A stretch of DNA of 64,000 nucleotides from Limnochordales bacterium (GTDB taxonomy: Bacteria; Bacillota; Limnochordia; Limnochordales; DUMU01). The translations under genes and the position numbers were made by a program. Of this stretch, positions 52,305 to 61,022 are shown in pieces. The stretch covers positions 122,134 to 186,133 of the forward strand of contig JADBKP010000003.1 in the NCBI GenBank assembly GCA_014896315.1. Reading direction: 5' to 3'. The notes below the pieces were generated by a model. The model ran no database searches and was not told the origin of the DNA. It worked only from the letters and a program-made list of their open reading frames with translations. Each line of letters opens with the position of its first letter. Position 1 is the first letter of the stretch.

Positions 52305-52936
52305 GGGATCACCAGCTCCATGCCTGGCTTGAGACTATCTGGATCTGGTCCAATCAGCTTCTTGTTTGCATTGTAGATCTCCATCCAGCGACTGCCATCG
52401 CCGAGAGTCCTTTTCGCTATGATCCACAGATTGTCTCCCAGGTTGACGGTGTAGGTCTTCGGTTTTGGTTTCGTGGATGGTCTTGGCTGGCCAGCAGGAG
52501 CTCCACTCGAGGGCGCGGTGGTTTTGTTCCCGGCAACCTCCCGCCACGTTCTGGCTGTCACCTCGTAGTAGATGTCACCGGGCTCTCCTCCGCGTAGTGT
52601 GTAGTTCACCCTGACTATCAGCACCAATGTGTTGATCGGACTGTCGGTGATCAGCAAGCGCACGGGCTTGCCGGAATCCCGAAAGCTCAGGAGCTGGGCG
52701 AGAGCTTGTTGGGGATCAGGGATGTCTGCATAGCGACAGTAGCCCGGGTCGTAATGGGCTGGGAAAAACGAGGCGAAGTGGATCTCAGCCCGTTTGTCCC
52801 CGGTCGGAAAGTCGACCTCGCCCAGGCGCAGGATATTCACTGTCTCGATCTGCTTCTCGCCCATAACCGTGACTTCTTCTGGGTTCACGGGGAGGCGCAG
52901 GGTCTGGTTGTCTTCACCCATGAGGTAGAAGTCCAT
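52301..52936 (-). CDS. XkdP-like LysM tail protein
   Basis: The 211-residue protein ends in a LysM domain (about residues 162-211: TYTVNLGDNLWIIAKRTLGD, YNANKKLIGPDPDSLKPG), preceded by a Pro/Ser linker. The N-terminal domain LRLPVNPEEVTV is typical of XkdP. It lies between the tape measure and the hub, as in PBSX. Confidence 0.87.
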   Translation of the reverse strand: MDFYLMGEDNQTLRLPVNPEEVTVMGEKQIETVNILRLGEVDFPTGDKRAEIHFASFFPAHYDPGYCRYADIPDPQQALAQLLSFRDSGKPVRLLITDSPINTLVLIVRVNYTLRGGEPGDIYYEVTARTWREVAGNKTTAPSSGAPAGQPRPSTKPKPKTYTVNLGDNLWIIAKRTLGDGSRWMEIYNANKKLIGPDPDSLKPGMELVIP

Positions 52937-52954
52937 GCTCTGCGCCTCCTCTCG

Positions 52955-55900
52955 TTAGCTAATGGCATTCGCCAGTGCGGCCCGCAGATTGCGGGAAAGG
53001 ATCGTCGCAGCCTGGTCCGCCACGCGATCAATATCTGCCTCGTTACGAACCACGATGGTGTTCACCGCTGGTCCGATGTGGATATGGACTACGGTCGGTG
53101 CCCGGACCGGAGTTGGTGAAGGCAGAGCAAAAACGGGCTGCTCGTTTCCACCCAGCCAGCGGGGAGAGGAAGCAGGGCCAACGATCCCGCCCTCTGCGAA
53201 CCTCTGTATCCCCAGCCTGCGCCCGACTTCCGACCAGAGCGCAATGGCTCGGGCCCGCATGGCAACCGACAACGGTATGATTGCCTCCGGCCCTGCCTCA
53301 GCGACCAATCCCAAGTGCGGGCGGGTCAGAATCCCGCCTTGAGCATAGGTCGGGACACTTGCGGGCTCCAGGACGGGGCGAATGCCAGGAGGACGGGCTA
53401 CCTTGCCTGCAACCTCCTTGGCAACGTCCACGACCTTCCTCAAGCCCGGGATCAACAGCCCAAACTGTTCCCCGACTTCCTGCCCCAAGGCAATCGCCTG
53501 CGCCCGCCACGTCGGAGAAAGCGGGATGACCGCCTCCGTAACCAGTCTCAGCGTTGAGCGGGCCATCGGTCCAGTAATCAGCCTGGGCAGTCCCAGTCGC
53601 GCGCCCACTTCCTGCCACAGAGAAAGCGCTCGGGCCCGGTATTCTGTAGCCAGAGGAATAATCGCCTCCGGCCCGCGCTCGGCAACCAGGGCGATGTGGG
53701 GCTGGGTCGCAATCGTGCCCAGGGCATGGCCGGGAAGACTCCTGCCTGCACGTTCCAACACCTGCTTGGCAGTAGCCTCCGCAGCCTCGCGCTGCATCCG
53801 GGCCTGCTCCATTAGTCGCTGGAGGTCTGGTACATAGAGAGCTTCTGCCTTCTCTTTCTCTTTGGCTACAACCGGTACTGGTGTTATAGGTGTTGCAGCA
53901 ATTTTGGCTGTTTCCAAAGCCGGAATAGTAGTCAGAGTCGGCTCGACTTTAAACGGCATAACAGGGGAAGGGAGTCCAAGAGGGCCCTCGCCCGGTCTTA
54001 CTGCCGCATTGAACAGCCCCCACAACCCTGAAACCCCTGCGCCTACTCCTGCGCCAATAGCTGCACCAGCCGCCGTCCCAATTGGACCTCCGAGGCTTCC
54101 GATAATCGCCCCGATTCCTGCTCCAGCCTTTGCCCCGCCCCAGGCGAGAAGCAAAGTCCGGATGATCCAGTTGCTCTTCAGGGCGGTCCATATCCCTTCG
54201 ACAAGGGCTTTGCCCAGGGTTGTCGCTATTGCCAGACCAGCGTTAGTCGCCCACACCTTACCGTTCGAAGACCACCAGCGGTCGAAGGGCTTGGCTATGA
54301 TTTCATCCCAGAGGATTTGAGTCTTACCGAACAAATCGGCCTTCTGGAAGCGCGGTTCCTTCATCAACGCGTCCAGTCTGTTAAAGGCCGACTCGATCTT
54401 GCTGAACAGGGCCTCGCCCACCTGATAGGCAGCCCGCTCCAGGGTGTCGCCCCACCGGTCGACGACCTCTTCGTTCTTCGTGAACAGGTCTACCAATCGC
54501 TCAAGCCGCGGCTTCACGGCCCGGCTCAACCCATCGCCCCACCGGGTGACAAGTGACAGGTTGAACACGTCCTTGATCGTGCTCCAGAGACCGAAGAGGG
54601 ACCGCGACTGCTTCTCCATCATGCCGCGGAATTGCTCATTCATGCCCTTGACCAGGATCTTGATTGCCTGATCAGCGGGGATAAGGCCTTTCTCAGCCAT
54701 CTTCATGACCTCTGCGGTGGTCTTCCCCATCGCCTTCGCCAGCATATCCCACGCAGGGATACCGGCTTCAGTCAACTGAAGCATCTCCTCCGCCGAAACC
54801 TTGGTCTTGGCCTGCATCTGGCCGAGGGCAAGGATTATCCGCTGCATCCCCTCTTCCCCACGACCGAGACCGGCAGCGGCATTGCCAATGGCGGTCAGCA
54901 TTTCAGGGATCTCCTCTGCCACAAAGCGAAAGGCAAGGAGCTGCCGGGCAGCTTCCTGAATGCCGGCAAACTCGTAAGGTGTAGTCGCTGCAAACTTTTT
55001 CAATTCAGCCAGGAACGCTTTGCCCCGCTCCCGGCCCAGCATCGTTTCAAACGCGATCTCGCTCTGCTCCATCGTTCCTGCCGCCTGAAGTGGTCGGAGC
55101 CCGAAGGCTTGGACCGCAGCTCCTGCCCCGACGCCGATACCAAGCATGGTCAGGGGAGAGGTCAGTATCCGGGTAATCCGACCGACTACGCCGGTCACCA
55201 TGTCCTTGGCCTTGATGACCACGTCCCAACTCCGACTCGCGAGTCCACGTAGCCTGGAAGAGATGGCCGAAACCGTCCCGGAAACCCGGTCGATCAGGGT
55301 CGCGCGGGGAGTGACCAGCATATCGTCAAGGCTTCTCAGGAGGGCCTCGGCCTTGGTGAGCTGCCCAAACAGCTCTCCCCGGAGCTGGGCTACCGGGCCG
55401 ATGTTGATCCCGGATAGCTCCCGCAGGGTCGCCTTGGCCCGTGTTATCTCGTCAAACAGGGGGCCACGCATCTCGGCAGCTATGGCGATCTTGCCCTGGT
55501 CCAGCGCCCGGAGCATTGTATCTACCCGGGCCAGGACTCCAGACACCCGATCCCGGGCCTCCAGGATCGGGGAAGCCGTCTGAAGATTCAGCGCCTTAAG
55601 CTTCGAGTCCGTCTGGGCCAGCTTCGCCGTCAGTCGATCCCGGAGCGAGACAAGGGGTTCGGCTTTGGTGAAGTCAAGCTTCTGGACCTTCTCCTTGGCC
55701 TGCTCAAGCTGCTGAAGAAGAGGACCCTTCAGTTCAGCGTAGGGTGACCCCTTCGCCCCGCTTATCCGACGTACCGCCTTCTCGGCAGCGTCGATTTGTT
55801 TCAGGATCTCACCGCGCATGGAAACGGCTACGTCGGCTTTCCCCTGATCAATGGTTTCGACAGCCTGGCTTATCCGGTCGATCACAGCCTGGGCTTCGTC

Positions 55901-56155
55901 TCTCGCTGTGATAACCGGAGTAGCTACTTCCGCACTCAGCCGCTTAACCAGGGCATCAGCCCGGAGCAGGCTCTGGGTCAGCCTGTCCCGGACCGTCAGC
56001 ATGGGAGCAATCCGGGTCTGACTCAGGCTCTTGCCCAGCCTGTCCATCCGGGCCAGTGACTGCTCGAATTTCCGCTGTATGCGCTCGGTCCGGGCAATGG
56101 CATCCCGGTCATTTATGTCGATCACTATTTCGGACCTGTAGAGCTCATCTGCCAT
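52955..56155 (-). CDS. Tail tape measure protein
   Basis: The 1066-residue protein sets tail length. About residues 1-320 are a long coiled coil in units of about 42 residues. A hydrophobic segment near 330-350 is followed by the tape-measure N-terminal domain (MLGRERGKAFLAELKKFAATTP) and a second hydrophobic, Gly-rich region near 660-730. The last 260 residues hold three copies of a GPEAIIPLS-RARALSLWQEVG-type repeat. Its start overlaps the stop of the frameshifted chaperone. Confidence 0.95.
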   Translation of the reverse strand: MADELYRSEIVIDINDRDAIARTERIQRKFEQSLARMDRLGKSLSQTRIAPMLTVRDRLTQSLLRADALVKRLSAEVATPVITARDEAQAVIDRISQAVETIDQGKADVAVSMRGEILKQIDAAEKAVRRISGAKGSPYAELKGPLLQQLEQAKEKVQKLDFTKAEPLVSLRDRLTAKLAQTDSKLKALNLQTASPILEARDRVSGVLARVDTMLRALDQGKIAIAAEMRGPLFDEITRAKATLRELSGINIGPVAQLRGELFGQLTKAEALLRSLDDMLVTPRATLIDRVSGTVSAISSRLRGLASRSWDVVIKAKDMVTGVVGRITRILTSPLTMLGIGVGAGAAVQAFGLRPLQAAGTMEQSEIAFETMLGRERGKAFLAELKKFAATTPYEFAGIQEAARQLLAFRFVAEEIPEMLTAIGNAAAGLGRGEEGMQRIILALGQMQAKTKVSAEEMLQLTEAGIPAWDMLAKAMGKTTAEVMKMAEKGLIPADQAIKILVKGMNEQFRGMMEKQSRSLFGLWSTIKDVFNLSLVTRWGDGLSRAVKPRLERLVDLFTKNEEVVDRWGDTLERAAYQVGEALFSKIESAFNRLDALMKEPRFQKADLFGKTQILWDEIIAKPFDRWWSSNGKVWATNAGLAIATTLGKALVEGIWTALKSNWIIRTLLLAWGGAKAGAGIGAIIGSLGGPIGTAAGAAIGAGVGAGVSGLWGLFNAAVRPGEGPLGLPSPVMPFKVEPTLTTIPALETAKIAATPITPVPVVAKEKEKAEALYVPDLQRLMEQARMQREAAEATAKQVLERAGRSLPGHALGTIATQPHIALVAERGPEAIIPLATEYRARALSLWQEVGARLGLPRLITGPMARSTLRLVTEAVIPLSPTWRAQAIALGQEVGEQFGLLIPGLRKVVDVAKEVAGKVARPPGIRPVLEPASVPTYAQGGILTRPHLGLVAEAGPEAIIPLSVAMRARAIALWSEVGRRLGIQRFAEGGIVGPASSPRWLGGNEQPVFALPSPTPVRAPTVVHIHIGPAVNTIVVRNEADIDRVADQAATILSRNLRAALANAIS

Positions 56156-56734
56156 TGCCCGTACCCCCTTCCTTTGCCTGCTTCGCTTCCTCTTCGAGTT
56201 TCAGGGCCATGCTCGCCAGCATGAAACGACGCGCCCCGTCCGGTTTGGCCCAAAACTCGTCCGGTGGTAACCCGGTACGCTGGAAAATCTCATGGACCAA
56301 ACGAAGGACGGGGCGCGTACTGATCAGTTTTTTAGTTCGGTGAGGTCCTCATCGAAGCCCGACAATGCCAGGATCTCGCTAAAGATCTGGCTCAGCTCGC
56401 CCGCCAACAATAACCGCTGAAGCGCTTCCTCCGGACCGCTGACCTGCAGCTTCTCTAGGAGTCTTGGGTTGTCGAACTTCGGCTCGACGATCCCTGCGAG
56501 AACTACTCGCAGCGTGAACAGCTCGGTGTCCACTTCCTCACGGTCGGGTTGCCCCCGCTTGCCTCGAATTGTTCGCGTGCACTGCTCCCGGATGGCGTAG
56601 ACCTGCTTGCTGGTGAGCGCCTGTACAACCACCGGGATTTGCAGACGTTTGAGCCAGAGCCTGGCCTGGGGGACCTTCTGGCCATTCAACAACCGTTCCA
56701 GGATCTGCTCGTCTGTCAGCTTCTCCACATCCAT
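56145..56734 (-). CDS. Frameshifted tail assembly chaperone (gpGT / XkdN* equivalent)
   Basis: At 56333-56327 the minus strand carries A-AAA-AAC in the zero frame, right before the XkdN stop. A -1 shift there continues for 60 codons, which read LISTRPVLRLVHEIF, PPDEFWAKPDGARRF and LEEEAKQAKEG, to the TGA at 56145-56147, giving 196 residues. This is the classic long form of tail chaperones, located between tube and tape measure. The extended frame has no start of its own at a useful place. Confidence 0.85.
56324..56734 (-). CDS. Tail assembly chaperone, XkdN-like (short form)
   Basis: The 136-residue protein has LNGQKVPQARLWLKRLQIPV and a helical C-terminal half, as in XkdN (gpG-like) chaperones. 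The last codons carry the slippery heptamer used to make the long form. It follows the tail tube gene by 18 bases. Confidence 0.87.
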   Translation of the reverse strand: MDVEKLTDEQILERLLNGQKVPQARLWLKRLQIPVVVQALTSKQVYAIREQCTRTIRGKRGQPDREEVDTELFTLRVVLAGIVEPKFDNPRLLEKLQVSGPEEALQRLLLAGELSQIFSEILALSGFDEDLTELKN

Positions 56735-56752
56735 AACGCGTCATTTACCCCC

Positions 56753-57235
56753 TTACACGACTTGCCAACCACCGGGAGGCGTGAACCCGCCACCACCGCC
56801 ACCTTCGACGATGGGATCAACAAGCTCGTAGTCCTCGAAAGTAAAGGGCCACTCCTCGTTTACGACCTCCCCGGTGGTCCAGTTAGCAAGGCTGATTCGG
56901 TCGAACATCACGTTCTTGAGACGGATACGCTCGTACCCCCACGCCTCGGGGTCAGCGAGCTTGCTCACAATCTCTGTCCTGACCGCGCCCTTGGTGCTGT
57001 CACGGATTGGATCATTGAGCTGAATAAGTCTGCTCGTTACCTTGAATCCGGAGATCACACCAGTTCCTCTCAGCCCGGTCACCTTGTGGTGCACCCACCT
57101 GTCACCAGAGGGGCGTATCTCCGCTTTCTGGATCTCCACGTTTGCCTCAAGATGGTTGAAGTTCGTTTCCCATTGACCATCTACATAAACCTCACCGTAG
57201 CTCCCGTTAATCACACGACTCGCGTCCAGAGGCAT
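56753..57235 (-). CDS. Tail tube protein, XkdM-like
   Basis: The 160-residue protein begins with DASRVINGSYGEVYVDG and contains VHHKVTGLRGTGVISGFKVTS and WTTGEVVNEEWPFTFEDYEL, typical of contractile-tail core tube proteins of the XkdM family. It sits directly after the sheath gene. Confidence 0.9.
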   Translation of the reverse strand: MPLDASRVINGSYGEVYVDGQWETNFNHLEANVEIQKAEIRPSGDRWVHHKVTGLRGTGVISGFKVTSRLIQLNDPIRDSTKGAVRTEIVSKLADPEAWGYERIRLKNVMFDRISLANWTTGEVVNEEWPFTFEDYELVDPIVEGGGGGGFTPPGGWQVV

Positions 57236-57240
57236 TCATC

Positions 57241-58683
57241 TCACCCCCTGACGTTGAACGTGCCGAAGATGAACTCCATCGTGTCGGTCAGGCGTGCATC
57301 CCAGCGAATGTAAACCTCATCTGGTGCAGCCAAGGCAGGGTGATAGGCAGGATCGAGCTGCACCGTATAGTCCGGTTCAATCAAGCCTCCGTTCACCAGT
57401 TGGTCCATGTACTGCTTGCAGGCATTGATCAAGGCCAGCTTCCCGTCATCGTTGTTCACGACTTTGCCAATGTAGTTGTCCGAGGCAGTCTTGAGCAGAT
57501 CCGCATTGATGGCATCCATGACCCGGATGGCCCGGATCTTGCGCCACTGCCGGTTCTGCCCCTCGCGCAGGCTGGTGAGCGTGTTAATGCCTTGCTCGAC
57601 CTTCACCTTTTCGCCATCGTGCACCAGCACCAGCGAGCCCGAGTTCAGGGCTTCCCGAATCTGGCTGTCCGTTAGGCGCGGTTTTACGTCTGTGAATGGG
57701 CAAACCGCGTAGGTGATGCTCTCTGCCAGCCTCTGCCCAGCGATCAGCCCGGCGATGAACGGCGCGATCTGGGCGCTCGAGTACCAGGTATCACCCAGTT
57801 GGGCGGAGGTGATAACGTTGACGATGCCCTCATGATTGAAGCTGAGTGACCGGGCGTTGCCCTTGGTCGGATCCTCGTCGTCGGTAGCGCTACCGCCCAA
57901 GACCGCGATAACGCCATGGCCTTCATCGCGCAGACGGGCCACCCATGCCTTCACCGAAGCTTGCAGGGAAGCGTCCGTCGCTCCGTCCAAGGAGAACAGG
58001 TTGAACTGACGCGCTTCGAAGGCAGCCAGAGCGCCCATGTAGTCCGCATTCGTGACCCCGGTTGCCCCATTGTTGCCATTGGCGAAAGGCTGCGCATTGA
58101 CCGCTGCAAGAGTTCCATTACCGTCAGCGATCTTGGTTGCAGTGATCCACCGGTTACCCGCGTCTCCGTTCACTGCTGTCACCGCAGCGTCAATTGTCCC
58201 CTTGAGGAAAGTGAACGTACGCAGTTGGGCAGTCCCCTCGTAGAGCACAATGTCCTGCTTGGTGCTGTCCACGGGGTTGTCACGGACGGTCACTGCAAAC
58301 GGACGATTGGTCTCATATTTCGTCTCGAGCCTCAGTACATCCCCTGGAGTGCTGGCAGTGTCCTTCAGCGTGATGCTGCCCTTGGACGCGTATGAATCAG
58401 CCAGGCGGTACACCAGGACGGTTCTCGCTCCACCCAGGAGCGCCATCCGTACGGTGTTATAGGCAGTCAGCCCGTTGGTGGTCGCATTCCCGAACCTATC
58501 GACCAGTTCTGCCTCACTGCTGATCTCTACTACCTGACGAATAGGTCCCCAATCCGCCTTCACCGGCACGGCCACAATGCCTCGAGCCCCGGGCTTGATT
58601 GCAGCCACGCCAGCAGCAACGAAATTAAGATAAAAGCCCGGACGGACCTTACCTTCCGTCGGGCTCCAGATCCCACCTGCCAT
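57241..58683 (-). CDS. Tail sheath protein, XkdK-like
   Basis: The 480-residue protein shows PGFYLNFVAAG and ARGIVAVPVKADWGP at its start, a middle domain with VTNADYMGALAAFEARQFNL, and the C-terminal assembly domain RVMDAINADLLKTASDNYIGK. This defines the phage as a contractile-tail (myovirus-type) particle. AGGAGGGT precedes the ATG. Confidence 0.94.
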   Translation of the reverse strand: MAGGIWSPTEGKVRPGFYLNFVAAGVAAIKPGARGIVAVPVKADWGPIRQVVEISSEAELVDRFGNATTNGLTAYNTVRMALLGGARTVLVYRLADSYASKGSITLKDTASTPGDVLRLETKYETNRPFAVTVRDNPVDSTKQDIVLYEGTAQLRTFTFLKGTIDAAVTAVNGDAGNRWITATKIADGNGTLAAVNAQPFANGNNGATGVTNADYMGALAAFEARQFNLFSLDGATDASLQASVKAWVARLRDEGHGVIAVLGGSATDDEDPTKGNARSLSFNHEGIVNVITSAQLGDTWYSSAQIAPFIAGLIAGQRLAESITYAVCPFTDVKPRLTDSQIREALNSGSLVLVHDGEKVKVEQGINTLTSLREGQNRQWRKIRAIRVMDAINADLLKTASDNYIGKVVNNDDGKLALINACKQYMDQLVNGGLIEPDYTVQLDPAYHPALAAPDEVYIRWDARLTDTMEFIFGTFNVRG

Positions 58684-58695
58684 GGCTTACCCTCC

Positions 58696-58902
58696 TTACC
58701 TAGGTTTGGCCTGCAAGAAAGCCTTGATTGCTTGTCGGACTTCGCTTACTGTCAGCTCCTGCTTGTTGACACCATACAGCGCCCCAATTACCACCTCGGG
58801 TCCGACCCCGAAAATGGCTCGAGCGTCTCGTATCAGTTCGTTGCGGGGGTACGTGACCTCGAGCTGGCGCGCTGGACGCTGCTCTTGTGACTTCTCGGCC
58901 AT
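58696..58902 (-). CDS. Small phage protein before the sheath
   Basis: The 68-residue protein (QLEVTYPRNELIRDARAIFG, EVVIGALYGVNKQELTVSEV) has no catalytic motif. Similar small proteins precede sheath genes in PBSX-like clusters. Start ATG 58902, five bases after the preceding gene ends. Function unknown. Confidence 0.75.
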   Translation of the reverse strand: MAEKSQEQRPARQLEVTYPRNELIRDARAIFGVGPEVVIGALYGVNKQELTVSEVRQAIKAFLQAKPR

Positions 58903-58906
58903 ATGC

Positions 58907-59755
58907 TCACCTCCATGCGCCCTGAGAGTAGACGCGCTGGATGTACGGAATCTCGTCGAACGGTCGGTTAGTCATCCGACTAAGCTGGACACTGAGCTGG
59001 CCTCCGGTCAAGGCATCTGAACGGTAGTCAGCTCGCACGTCCTCTACCGTCAAGTACAGGCGCTGCACTGGGTCTAGTGGCAACTTGATTACCTGCCCCA
59101 AGCCCTGCGCAATCTGGAGCACCCCGCCAGACTCTTCATTGGGGGTCCTTCCCAGCACATGCCCTTGCAATGTCTTCGCGACTTTGAACGCCCCCCTCGT
59201 CGCCGGCTCTAAGGCTAGGCTCAGCTGATGCCATAGGACTGCTGGCTTGCGATAGCCCAGGGGCCAGATATCCCTGTAGACCGTCCAGCCTGGCCCAAGG
59301 AGCTGCTCCGTCCAACCAGCCACCGCCTCCACCCACGCGTCTCCCGCCACGGTTTCCGGGGTTGAGACGGGTTGTAGAGCCAGGACGGCGAACTGCAGGC
59401 CTCGCGTGATGGCGTCCCACTCCGTGTCCACCGTGTCTGCGCCAACCGTGCCCATGTACTGGCAGGTGAACGCCTCTCCCGCGTCAGTGGACAGGAGCTG
59501 TCCATTCAGGGCCTGGATTACCTGGTTCGCCAGTTCGTCCACCCGCTGGAAGGTGGTCCTCGCCACATAGGGCCAAACCTCGATGATCCGTCGAAAGCCA
59601 GCCCAAGGGTTCTCCTCGGACTCCACTCCCTGACGCACCACCAGGTAGGGCTTTTCCACATCGGGCCCGGCAGCTTGAGGTTCGTAGACCCTTCCACCAA
59701 CAGCGGGGATAGCCTCGACAAGGCGTTGACGAATAGCTGCCCTCATTTGCGCCAC
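58907..59755 (-). CDS. Tail terminator-like protein with extra C-terminal half
   Basis: The 282-residue protein has an N-terminal half (AIRQRLVEAIPAVGGRVYEP, KPYLVVRQG) resembling DUF3168-type tail completion proteins. The second half starts near GPGWTVYRDIWPLGYRKP and recalls XkdJ-type proteins. The apparent fusion is inferred. It overlaps the gp10-like gene by 13 bases. Confidence 0.7.
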   Translation of the reverse strand: MAQMRAAIRQRLVEAIPAVGGRVYEPQAAGPDVEKPYLVVRQGVESEENPWAGFRRIIEVWPYVARTTFQRVDELANQVIQALNGQLLSTDAGEAFTCQYMGTVGADTVDTEWDAITRGLQFAVLALQPVSTPETVAGDAWVEAVAGWTEQLLGPGWTVYRDIWPLGYRKPAVLWHQLSLALEPATRGAFKVAKTLQGHVLGRTPNEESGGVLQIAQGLGQVIKLPLDPVQRLYLTVEDVRADYRSDALTGGQLSVQLSRMTNRPFDEIPYIQRVYSQGAWR

Positions 59756-60111
59756 AGCTCCTCAATGGTCTTCCGGATGCGACGCTCGTGAGCTTGCATC
59801 GTAGGCTCAACGATGGCATAGGGCCCGGGCTTGTTCCAAAGCGCTTTGCGCAGCCTCTTGGGCTTACAGGCGATCTCTAGCCACTCTCCGTACTCGACCC
59901 CATGGCTGAGGTAAAGCACCATACTACTTCCCCGAACCTCGACCCCGGCGTGCAGCCCCTGCCGGGCATGCCCCGTCCGGTCGGTCCAGGAGGCATGAGA
60001 CTTCGCGTAGGCCTCCAAGTAACCGCTCCAGTTTTGAAGCAAGGCGTAGATAGCAGCTCGCCTGCGCTCCAGCGTGTCCCGGACACCATCCGCCATCCTG
60101 CGCTTTGCCAT
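59743..60111 (-). CDS. HK97 gp10-like head-tail protein
   Basis: The 122-residue protein has SWTDRTGHARQGLHAGVEV and LYLSHGVEYGEWLEI, typical of gp10-like proteins that join head and tail. It overlaps the next genes on both sides, as expected in a compact late operon. Confidence 0.8.
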   Translation of the reverse strand: MAKRRMADGVRDTLERRRAAIYALLQNWSGYLEAYAKSHASWTDRTGHARQGLHAGVEVRGSSMVLYLSHGVEYGEWLEIACKPKRLRKALWNKPGPYAIVEPTMQAHERRIRKTIEELWRK

Positions 60112-60494
60112 CAGCTCACCTTCTCCAGGTCAGCCTGCATACCCACCACTTGCCCCTGGACCACTTGGGGATACACCGCCTTTACCAGGAAGTGCCCCAG
60201 GCCCGGAACGTCGAACTCATCCTTGATGTTTGGTCCTACCCGCAGGTCTGCGCGCTCGTCAGCCAGAAGTGCCCAGCCGCGGTCTACCTGTTTGGTGCCA
60301 GCCAGGCCCGATACTTCCTGGGGGATCCGATTACCGGCAGTGAAGATCCGAACCGTGATAGGCCCATGCTGGGTTTTTACCTCGTCGAAGTATCCGCCCC
60401 GGTCCACCCGTTCGGTACGCTGGACGGTTATCGTCGTAGGGTTTTGAGCAATGGTCCAGGCGATGTGCTGGCGACGCAACGCAACCATGTCCAT
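60111..60494 (-). CDS. Head-tail joining protein, XkdH-like
   Basis: The 127-residue beta-rich protein has TITVQRTERVDRGGYFDEVK and LLADERADLRVGPNIKDEFD, a pattern of small head closure proteins. It begins one base after the connector gene ends and overlaps the gp10-like gene by one base. Confidence 0.72.
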   Translation of the reverse strand: MDMVALRRQHIAWTIAQNPTTITVQRTERVDRGGYFDEVKTQHGPITVRIFTAGNRIPQEVSGLAGTKQVDRGWALLADERADLRVGPNIKDEFDVPGLGHFLVKAVYPQVVQGQVVGMQADLEKVS

Positions 60495-60842
60495 CTACAG
60501 CACCTCCGGAGGAGTCAGGCGAAGAATCACGCTGCTCCCACTGACCTGTGCAAGATTGGCATACTGCTGGGCCATCGCCAGTGCATGAGCCAACCTGTCC
60601 TTTAGAGGGGTCAGGTCATACCGTTCCTGACCCACGCTGTAACTCTCGATCTGTGCCTGGAGCAGGCCCGCCTTCATCGTCCACCCTGCTGACGCTGCGC
60701 CGTACAGGTTCTGGCTTTCAGTGAGCAGTAGGTCCAGGTCTGCATCGGAGAGCTCAGCGTCCGCGTCGCTGCCTCCGGCCGGTATCGGGTCGTTCAGCAA
60801 CTTTCGGAGGCGTGCCCTCAGTTCCGGAGTAGGTGTCATCAC
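60495..60842 (-). CDS. Head-tail connector protein (gp6/YqbG-like)
   Basis: The 115-residue helical protein (LRARLRKLLNDPIPAG, DADLDLLLTESQNLYGAASAGWTMKA) matches small connector proteins with a bundle of helices. GTG 60842 lies inside the small Cys-rich gene upstream. Confidence 0.78.
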   Translation of the reverse strand: MMTPTPELRARLRKLLNDPIPAGGSDADAELSDADLDLLLTESQNLYGAASAGWTMKAGLLQAQIESYSVGQERYDLTPLKDRLAHALAMAQQYANLAQVSGSSVILRLTPPEVL

Positions 60843-61008
60843 TCTTCACCTCCCGAGGACAGAACTCGGGGCATGCATGCTCCGCCAGCACACCATCTCG
60901 TGTCCAGCGTCGGGCAGGGAGGCTTGGACTGCATCGCATCACCGGGAGCATAGAAACGTCTGCGCCTGGTTCCCAAGGGAACCAGGCGCAGTCCTTACAA
61001 CGTGCCAT
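60754..61008 (-). CDS. Small Cys-rich protein in the head module
   Basis: The 84-residue protein has CKDC near the start, a third Cys near residue 26, and CPEFC near residues 46-50, a possible zinc ribbon. The last 30 residues overlap the connector gene in another frame and are basic. It lies between capsid and connector genes. Function unknown. Confidence 0.65.
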   Translation of the reverse strand: MARCKDCAWFPWEPGADVSMLPVMRCSPSLPARRWTRDGVLAEHACPEFCPREVKSDDTYSGTEGTPPKVAERPDTGRRQRRGR

Positions 61009-61022
61009 TGCTACTCACCGCC

